Positions 55,346-64,000 of a stretch of 64,000 nucleotides of DNA are shown in pieces. Positions within the stretch are counted from its first letter, which is position 1, and every line of letters begins with the position of its first letter. Both the position numbers and the translations under genes were made by a program. The stretch is taken from contig JAXDDX010000149.1 of the NCBI GenBank assembly GCA_034670405.1, positions 580,001 through 644,000 on the forward strand, read 5' to 3'. The notes below the pieces were generated by a model. That model saw only the letters and a program-made list of their open reading frames with translations, did no database searches and was not told the origin of the DNA. Origin of the DNA: Hoplostethus atlanticus (taxonomy: Eukaryota > Chordata > Actinopteri > Trachichthyiformes > Trachichthyidae).

Positions 55346-56992
55346 TTGTAAGTCTTTTTATTTTTTTTGCATTATTTTACATAACAAAACATTTCTTGAC
55401 ATAGGACCCCAATAAAGATAAATTAATAATAATAATTAATAAAAATACAATAAAATAAAAAAATTAAAAGGATTTAAAAAAAAATAATAATAATAAGAAT
55501 AAGAATAATAATCATAATAAAATAATAATAATTTAGTACAAAAATCCAGTTGTAAGTCTGACTTGGTTTTAAAGGAGGAAGTCTTAAAAGGTTGAATAGT
55601 AACTTCATTGCGTCGTGTCCCGATCCTCCATGAATCTGATTCTGCCTCCACTTCACTGCCAGTGTTTCTCCAGTGGACTGACGGCCTGTTGGGGTGAAAA
55701 TACTGATCTGGGAGCAGCCGTCCTATCCCACTCGCTGTTCAAACACCGTTGAACTTGGGGGTATAATCTTCACAAACAGAGCTTACATAACCTTCAGACC
55801 GGCACATACCTGTTACTGGGGGATAACTCCCACTGAGCAAACCCATCAAACAACATCACGTAGCTAGCGTGGCTGTCTCAGGTGTTTCTATTGGACAGGT
55901 CTCAAGCTGTTTGCATTAAGGTGTAGGTGGCAGACAAAGGCCAGTCAAGCCGGGCAGGGCTGCAGGTCATAGCAGTCATTCTGAATGGCAGGCCTTGACG
56001 CCTACCTTCAGGTGCTTGGCTCGCCATTGACTAACAAAAGAAGAAGAAGGCGTAGGTGAAAGTGGTGTGAATGGGTCTGCAGGGTTACGCAACGCAAGAC
56101 GGTTCACAGCAGTTTCAACGACGAACCAGTAGAAGGAATAACACCGGAAGAACTGGAAAGACTCAGGAATCAAGAGAGCTTCTGTCCATCGGTGGGGAAG
56201 AAGAAATACAGCCACAAATTACCGGGACGGTAAAAGACTCAATCATCTACGGTGATATCACACAGGTACTGGGTGTAAATATGGAGACGCGGGTCTGGTC
56301 TGAATGGTGACGACCCGGGACAGTAGTTTGGTCCGACCTGGGTGTTCAATAACCTCCCATCCTCTGCCAGCGTTGAAAGGACGGAGAGGAAGAAGTGTGC
56401 CTGCTAACTCTCACTTCATGTAACCGGCACAGAAACGACACCTGCCGAAATGTGCCACGGCATATTTCTGATGTTTCTGATTGTGCAAATGAATTGCGAT
56501 GGATGAAGACCAGACCCAGACCCTCAGACCCAGGGAGCTGGACCCCCCGAACCCCCTAGGACAAACAGCGCTGGAGGGTCTCAGTGTTTTTGTTAAAATG
56601 AACATCTGTCTGTTCTAGTTGGAATAAAAGAAGTTCTCATCTGGACGGAGGGGGGAAACCCAGACCCTGACAGAGACCCTCGACCTCCACAGATGGATGT
56701 TTACCCAGATGGATGTTTTTCTGACCCAGAGAGTGAAGAACAGCCTCTCTCTCCGCTCACACATTCACCTCCAAATGAAATTCAGTTCAAACCTTTAATG
56801 TCCCGCAAGGAAAATTGGTTTTATAGACAGTTCACAATGAAAACAAGTCACCACAACACGTATCACATGGACAAACACCAGACCAGACCCAAGACCAGAC
56901 AGGAAGTCAACCCAGAAACCACGTCTGGAGCATCGTGGAGGTCCAGGGGAATTAGCTGCAAATAATAGAAATAAATAAATATACAACAGGCT

Positions 56993-57000
<8 letters not shown>

Positions 57001-57049
<49 letters not shown>

Positions 57050-57215
57050 CCGGAAGCTACAGGAAGTCATCCCCTCCCCCTCTGCAGCTCAACGGAGGAC
57101 CTCACCACTTCTCACCGCACCCTGCACTCTCATTCCCTTTCTCATTCATCCACCCATCACAATCTTTAACTCTGTATACCTGAACCATCCATCTCTCTAT
57201 CTATCTGTCTATCTG

Positions 57216-57285
<70 letters not shown>
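57001..57285. repeat. (AG)n and (TC)n arrays
   Basis: (AG)24 at 57001-57047 and a CTAT/CT array at 57180-57285, complementary in sense and about 130 bases apart. Confidence 0.95.
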
Positions 57286-57286
<1 letters not shown>

Positions 57287-57711
57287 ATGTGTAACAGAGG
57301 TCAAGAGGTCGTCTTCCTCTTTCCACCGAGCCAAGAAACAGATCAGACCTGGTTAAATAGTTTCCCATCCGGGTCCTGGATGGGCAAAACCACGAGCACC
57401 AGAAAGTTTAAACAAGCACAGGAAAGTATTTAGTATTTAGTATTTAGTATTTATCCTAGTAAAACACTGAACGTGATGAGTCAGTTGCTGCAGCTTTAAG
57501 GCCACAAGTTCTTCAAGGATTTCATCAAGCCGAGGACAGGGAGCGTTCACGAGCCATACATTACATCTCCGGTGACACCAGTCCTGACAGAACGAGGGTC
57601 CAACTCACTATCGGGCCCTTGACTTACAACACCAACAGCTGAGAGGATGTAAGGGGACAGTTACCATGAACTGTGTGGCTCCTGTGCCGACCGAGCAACC
57701 ATGGCATGCCG

Positions 57712-57760
57712 TGGCGTCCCCGTGGCCCCCGTGGCCCCCGCGGCCCCCACAGGGCCCCTC
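57712..57760. repeat. 9-bp CCCGTGGCC tandem repeat
   Basis: About five degenerate copies. Confidence 0.8.
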
Positions 57761-59890
57761 ATGCCAAGGCGACAACACAATACTGTAAGCCCTCAACATA
57801 ATTTCCCGATTTCTTCCGCTCCTCCGCTCTGCCCATTAATTACTGAGGCCCGTTACATAAGCTGTTATGCAATCTGTTTTTCGGACGTCTATTTTCCTGG
57901 CCCCTGTTCACTAATGGGTCTGGGGGCAGGTTGTATTCACATGCTCATGAAAGGAGCCCCCCCTCTCTCCTACTGTCGGGGGGTCCGGTCACAACGAAAC
58001 CCAAACAGGCAAACGGTCGGTCGGCCGCCGTGTCCGACAAAACATGGCAGCAACAGGAAGCGAACCGACAGCGTGTCATTGGTCGGTTGCTGATCTGAGC
58101 CTCATCCGCCCGTGAGAGTTTCCTCTGTGTGAGTCTCCATCTGCTCTGCTTCAGACCTGGACTCACACCGTCTGTCTCGGTGTCTGTCGTGTCTGTCGAT
58201 GTTCAAACAACATATTCAACATATTTGAGCCTTTTAGCGTTTCAAAAAGGAACCGAAGGAATGAAAAACATTCAGCTGCTCTCGCCTGAAGGTCCTCTAG
58301 TGACCCTTGTTTTGAGCAGTTTGTGTTACACCCTGTAACACTATGATGCCCCCTTCTACAGGGAGGTCAGAGGTCAGCACTCCTGGAGCTTGTAGGGATT
58401 CAATGTCGTCTCGTTCAAGGACTCTTCAGCAGCGTGGTTGTTTCCAGTGTCCATACTCACAGGGCCACCAAAACGCTGATCTGTGGTGAAAATGAGACGT
58501 AGACACTGAGAGTTAGGAGGGAGCGTTCAAGACCAACCAGGCGGCCGTCACTTCCTGTCCATCAAACAACCTTTCAGTTAGCAGCCATACCGGGAGAAAC
58601 AGTCTGAATTATAGAGAAACTGAATAGTTTTGATCCAGAAAGTGATGGAAAACCTTTTAATATCATAGTGCACGACTTACAGGTCCGTCGGTAAAGTTCT
58701 TTTTTCAACACCGTGTTGTGATGTAACTCTTTATGTCTGTTTCTTCCCTTTGTGTTTTTGTGCTCGTTGTACTTTTACGCGACCTGCTGTGAAACAGATT
58801 TAAGGCAGTGTGTGAGTATCTTCATCATCTCTTTCTACCAATCACCTGGTAGCTCCTCTTTTGAGAAGCTCTTCCTCGCTGGTGTTTTTCTGCTGTGTCA
58901 CCGCTCACGATGAGAGACTGTCCCTCGTGAGAGCGGTTCGCACAAACAGGGATTTGTGTGACTGACCGTCATGCGCCAGTTGTTTTCACAAATTGAGTTG
59001 CGTTAATTTTCCAAGCAGATCGGGAGGAAGGGGCGCTGCCATGCGGGTGGGCGGGCTGGATCCCGGTACTTTTCCACCAGGCAGCTGAATAAATGGAGAG
59101 GGCCTCTGGAACTTTCTAAGCAGCCTTATCAAGGGGGGTGGTTTGTTTTTCTCTTTTGTGTTACTCCCCCCGGGTCGAGGGGGTACCGAGAAGTCCCTCA
59201 GCCACATGTTATTGTTTCCTGAGCTGCAGATGACACGCTTCTTAGCCACCAGCGAGGATCTGTCATGTCTGAGGTCAGCGCTTTGTCTGAGCGGCGCCCA
59301 CCTGCGACCTCGCTCCCCGCCATCTTCCTGTCAACATTATATTTTTGGATTTGACCCCTCGACCTTATGGAGCGAGCACACAACTGGAGACAATTCCCCG
59401 AACCGCCGGCAGGAAAACGGCGCAAAAATAACAACAAGAGCGCGAGTCGACCGCGATGCAGCTCCGCGTTTATGCAGCGTTACAACAATTCATCCCGTAA
59501 GAAAACACTTTAAACCCGGAGTTGGTGAAGCAACGTTCACTGACACGTTTCTGCCTTTGAGTCCCATTCAAGGACATTCAAGTTTCATGGGTCGGCCTCA
59601 TGCTCCCTACCTGGAATGTGAACTTGCTAACCCCCACCGAGCGTCACCTTTCCCCTGTGGCTGCTGGGAAAAGGCTGTGAGGGGGAGGCGGGGGAGGCGG
59701 AGGAGGAGGAGGGGATTCTCTCCATATCGCTTCATTCTTTTCAAAGCACACTCAGTGATGATAGCATGGCGCACCACGTGCACAGCCCCTCTTTCACCTC
59801 CCACAGTTGTCATTGCTAGTGCACGTGCGTCAACTTAGCAGCAGCAGAAAACGACCCGAGAGGACGCAGGGGCCACACATGTAGAAAAAC

Positions 59891-59892
59891 AG

Positions 59893-59962
<70 letters not shown>

Positions 59963-60000
59963 CTAGACAAACACACACAACCACACAGACACACACACAC
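59891..60000. repeat. (CA)n microsatellite
   Basis: About 34 CA units followed by degenerate CACACA/ACCACACAGA units. Confidence 0.95.
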
Positions 60001-60693
60001 CAACATGTACACATCCAGAAAAAAATCAGGGAAAGGATTTTGTTTATTGCTTTTATTATTTGAATAGAAACGGTTTGATAAAAAGTGTCTTAATTTGAAA
60101 CAAATGATGGTACTTTTTAAAAGATAGTAGGTAACTAACCTGGATCCTAGCTATACTGAACGATTCAGGTAAGGACTATTTTCCCAAAAAATATTTTCCT
60201 CGATTAGAGAGGAGAGAGAGAATCAAACCACGAACACAACAAGCTTTATATAACAAGCCTTGTTACAAACGGCTGAATGTCATATTAACAGCACCAAGCT
60301 CCTGGAAGCCTCAATGACACAGACACAGATATATTATGTGATTTCTATTGAATTACACACAAATGGATTCACTCTCTCAGATGTTCTAATGTGATTTCGT
60401 AACTTGAAATAAAAGCTCAACGAGGGTCTGGGGGTTTTGTTGTGTTCACGTCTTCCACCCAGCTGAGCCTCAAATAGGAACCTTGTGAAACAATAAATTG
60501 TCCTCGTTATGAAGCTCCAGTCCCAAACGTCACTCCACTCAGTCAGGAGAACGAAACGTTCCAGTAGAAACATTCTCTAATGTCTTTAATCTTTAAATGC
60601 CAGTTAAATAAAAAACTCCACGAGCAGAAGAATGACATTAAACAAAGGAAAGGAAACTCTTCCCTGTGCTGCCGAGTTGATGAATGAATGTAA

Positions 60694-60795
60694 TTTAAAC
60701 TCAAATTACAACAAATTAAACTCAAATTACAACAAATTAAACTCAAATTACAACAAATTAAACTCAAATTACAACAAATTAAACTCAAATTACAC
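60694..60795. repeat. 21-bp tandem repeat, about five copies
   Basis: Unit TTAAACTCAAATTACAACAA plus A. Being a multiple of three without stops, it leaves frames open on both strands (LNSNYNK on plus). Confidence 0.95.
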
Positions 60796-61185
60796 TGTCC
60801 AAGCCAATATATATAGATCAAATCTCAAAGCTCTGAAGAAGAAGAAGAGGAAGAAATGCTATGTACAAACCGTCTATGCAGTGAGTTGAAATACGCCGTG
60901 TGTCCACCAGGGGGCGCTGGTTCTCCATAATACTACCAGTGGCAGCAGAGGTGTTCAGTTGGATCACTTGTTCCACTATTGTGTCTTCAGAGGTTTAGAC
61001 TGAAGGTCACCCAGTCTTGGACTAATCTCTCTCTGATCCAAACTAATGATGTAAGATTAATTATTTCCAGTTATTTTCCATTTGAATCGGAAATAAAATA
61101 CAGATTGTTTTAATTTGTGTCGGACTGTGACGGAATTCCCTTCACCAATCTGTGAGATTCTTTGTCTCCATCTTTGTCTCTCAGC

Positions 61186-61402
61186 CTCACTGTGGTGTTC
61201 CTCACTGTGGTGTTCTTCACTGTGGTGTTCCTCACTGTAGTGTTCCTCACTGTGGTGTTCCTCACTGTGGTGTTCTTCACTGTGGTGTTCTTCACTGTGG
61301 TGTTCCTCACTGTGGTGTTCTTCACTGTGGTGTTCTTCACTGTGGTGTTCCTCACTGTGGTGTTCTTCACTGTGGTGTTCCTCACTGTGGTGTTCCTCAC
61401 TG
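61186..61402. repeat. 15-bp tandem repeat, 14 full copies
   Basis: Unit CTCACTGTGGTGTTC or TTCACTGTGGTGTTC, with one G-to-A variant. It abuts family 1 copy 7. Frames are open on both strands because the unit is a multiple of three. Confidence 0.97.
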
Positions 61403-61417
61403 CTCTTCCCAGAGATC

Positions 61418-61605
61418 ACCGGTCAATCAAACAGTGTGTCCAGTACTGTGACGTCTTTGGTCACACGTAACGTATGTAAACGTAACGTAAAGCGCATCAC
61501 TTCCTGTCTCCAGAGGGTTTCTCCCGGTAAAGACCTACCTGACACCGGGTGTTGAGAGCAGCAGATGGAAAAGCTTCATGACCTGGTAGAGGTTGATCCG
61601 TCACC
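61418..61605 (-). repeat. Dispersed repeat family 1, copy 7
   Basis: Reverse orientation, with CAATCAAACAGTGTGTCCAG, GCATCACTTCCTGTCTCCAG and AGCTTCATGACCTGGTAGAG. Confidence 0.85.
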
Positions 61606-62039
61606 CGCCATTTCAGTCACTAAAGAAATGTTTGACGAAAATACACCGGTATATCTCTTCAACACACCGCTACCTCTTCGGCTGCTCGGGTTCACGCCTC
61701 TCTGCCTCTCTCTGTCACTAAAGCCTCATAAGCGACGCTGGGTTGAATTTCTAGTGGGTTTCAGGTTTCTCGCGCTTTTAACCTGAAAGGGGTCAGAGGT
61801 CATATGGACACCTTTTCAATACAGCGTTTGTGGTAAATGACTGTAGGATTTGGGTTTGGAACACACAGTTTATTGAAGTTGAACTAACTAACACCTGACT
61901 ACTGCACCGCCTTATGGTACGACCCAGTAAATGTTTCTTCAGTACGTTTTTTATTTTTTAAGCCACAGTGAAAACAGGCCCCTGACACACTTTATGACAC
62001 TACAAACAGGGTTTTATTGTCACAAGGGTCCTGCAAAGT

Positions 62040-62040
62040 G

Positions 62041-62137
<97 letters not shown>
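62040..62137. repeat. (CA)48 microsatellite
   Basis: Pure CA array, about 97 bases. Confidence 0.97.
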
Positions 62138-62139
<2 letters not shown>

Positions 62140-62659
62140 GTCTTAACATCAATGTTTCAATGTTTCCGGACACACCACACCACCACTGAATACAGTGACA
62201 GTATGCCACACAGCGCCCCAACCCCCCCAACCCCCCAACGCCCCAAACCCCCCAACAATTAACAATCTCAGTTATTTATAGCCGGGCCACGAGGGTCTTG
62301 GCGGCTCAGCGTCACATCTGGAAGTTTGTTCTCTTGACATCACAGCTGAGCTGAGCAAGTCACGAGTACGGAAATAAAAAGAAACACATGAAATTTGTTT
62401 TGCAAGAAATAGTTTTACTTGACTAAGCGGGTCTTTAGTCTGTGCTGGAGACTAGCAGCTAGCTGATCTGGAATCAGTCCGGGCTAACGCTTTAGCATGC
62501 TGTTAGCATTATCCTAAAAGTGCTAAGTGCTATCGACAAAGAAATGGACTGAATCGCTGAATCCCTACCAGCTCCAGGGGTGCTGTCCTCAGCTGACCTC
62601 TGACCTTTCAGGAGTGGACAAGAGAAAAGAGAATTTCTCTGCAGAGATTAATAAACTAT

Positions 62660-62748
62660 CAGATTAGAGATTAAAGATTATTCTTGTGTTGTACACAATG
62701 TAAATTGCTCTGGATAAGAGCATCAACTAAATGCCTAAAATGAAAATG
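62660..62748 (+). mobile_element. SINE/LINE-type 3' tail
   Basis: The sequence GTAAATTGCTCTGGATAAGA then GCATCAACTAAATGCC is the tail shared by fish V-SINEs and their partner LINEs. The 5' part was not recognised. Confidence 0.65.
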
Positions 62749-64000
62749 TAATCCCAGCCATCGTTCCGTACGTCCTGCCTCCCCCCAGCATTGGGGGAAC
62801 TGCCCTCGTTCTCAGAACAAACTGCATCTATTTTTACTTGTTCTCATTAGTTTGATTTATCCACCTTGCATTTCCATTTCTCTTTAAAAATGCGTCTCTG
62901 GTAACCGGATAGAAATACGATTGCCCTTCCTCAGCAAATTCCTCCTCCTGAATGTTTTTTTACTTCCTTCCTGTCTGTCGTTTTCAGGAGAGGGCAACAC
63001 CAGGTGATCTGCAGCGTCTGCAGGTCTTTGGTCGGAGTGACACATGATCGCCCACCCCTGGTTTAGCTACTGTGGAGAAGGGAACCATTCCTGGAATTGC
63101 TATTTTATACTCATCACTGGAGTCGTAGCGCTTTAGCAGGAGTATAGAGATGATGCATGAGGCTTGGAGAGACAGATCCATTTACACTTGGGGCCACAAT
63201 GCGTCTCAAACCACTTCCCAAGGTGGTTTGAGTGAAGACATCAAGCGTACCACAAGACCAGAACACACACAGATCACTGTATAACTATCAGGTATAAACC
63301 CTCATAAGTCAATAAGCAGGTTTCCAGTATTTAGTGTGGGTAGGGTTGTCAAGACATTCAGAGTATACCTATCTAGTATCGTCCTCACTTCAATATCTGC
63401 CACATCCAGTCAGGTGGAAAGTTGAGTGAAATCTAACAAAACGTCACATTGCATCGGTGTGGAGTGGCTTTTTGTTAGTTAGGAGAAGAAATGTCCTCAG
63501 TTGGGAGGATGTTTTGCAATTTACATACACAAAGCGGATTTCCTCCTTTGCCCTTTTCATGTGAAGTACTGTATCAACCTCTGTCACGTTACGACGGTTA
63601 TTATTTATTATGGCATAACTGAGCTCAATCGATCAAATATGGCAGCTCCATCCATTAAAACCACTCTCTCCCGGCTTTTCAGAGCTGCCACAGATACGAT
63701 GCCTGAAGGGTTTTCATGTGCAGTGGCAAGCAGAGGACCCGCTGGTTGGAAAACTAAGACGAAGCACAAACACTGCTGGGAAACAGAGACGCAACTTCCA
63801 AGAAAGCATGCTGCGTTTTGTCACAGTGCAGTTTTATTACATTACCGGTGTCTGTTTAGGTCCTGATGTGAGTTTTTTATATTATAGCTAAACAGATCAT
63901 CTATTTTCCCTATAATACTACTAATACTAATACTAATACTGTGATCATGATCTTTGGTCTCAAAGAATTTGGGGATAAAACCGAGGAGAATTTCTGTCCA

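Larger units (their letters stand above)
54484..60690. other. Intergenic DNA
   Basis: Besides the listed repeats there is an A/T-rich stretch (55420-55530), a short TATTTAG repeat (57427-57455) and complex unique DNA at 57770-57960 and 59320-59500 that could be regulatory. No exon was recognised. The 231-codon ORF at 59143-59838 lacks any known domain. Confidence 0.55.
61606..64000. other. Intergenic DNA to window end
   Basis: Holds the (CA)48 array, a C-rich run at 62219-62256, the SINE/LINE tail at 62.7 kb and otherwise unique sequence. No gene was recognised. Confidence 0.6.

Noticed and set aside
59143-59838. 231-codon plus ORF, the longest non-repeat frame
   Set aside because: No recognisable domain, arginine run from a GGA-rich stretch, no splice context. 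GC-rich sequence gives long chance frames.
61057-61419. CRISPR-like regular repeats at 15-bp spacing
   Set aside because: A head-to-tail tandem repeat without spacers in a vertebrate genome.

Overview
The window is vertebrate nuclear DNA, almost certainly from a ray-finned (percomorph-like) fish. Genes are split by canonical GT-AG introns, dinucleotide microsatellites are extremely dense, and the interspersed repeats (Tc1-like transposase, hAT-type MITEs, tRNA-derived SINEs, non-LTR tails) are of the kind common in teleosts. There is no bacterial or viral gene organisation, no CRISPR array and no rRNA. Most open reading frames are translations of microsatellites or of non-coding DNA.

One protein-coding gene can be fully supported: slc38a4 (SNAT4, an amino acid transporter of the SLC38 family), on the minus strand. 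Fifteen coding exons from 39054 down to 21557 join in frame at canonical splice sites into 543 codons plus stop. A 3' UTR of about 3.4 kb probably runs to a poly(A) signal at 18175-18180. A plausible non-coding first exon (about 42933-42832) has a TATA-like and an inverted CCAAT motif just upstream, which would make the transcription unit about 24.8 kb.

Layout: 1-18160 is intergenic DNA downstream of the gene, holding microsatellites, a broken Tc1-like transposase (4566-5062) and SINE or LINE remnants. 18160-39054 is the gene body. 39059-42831 is the presumed first intron. 43000-64000 is upstream intergenic DNA with several MITEs, tandem repeats and a few stretches of complex unique sequence that could be regulatory.

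The most interesting signals lie where repeats meet the splicing of slc38a4. Exons 3 and 11 have adenosine-free (CT)63 and (TG)48 tracts where the branch point would normally sit. Exon 11 is bracketed within 14 bases on both sides by complementary (UG)n and (AC)n arrays. Several donors run directly into TG or CA repeats. The window also holds at least seven copies of an interspersed repeat I could not name, a second and a third shared repeat, a THAP-domain fragment inside a cluster of inverted modules, and several fold-back elements. I found no convincing new multi-gene system.
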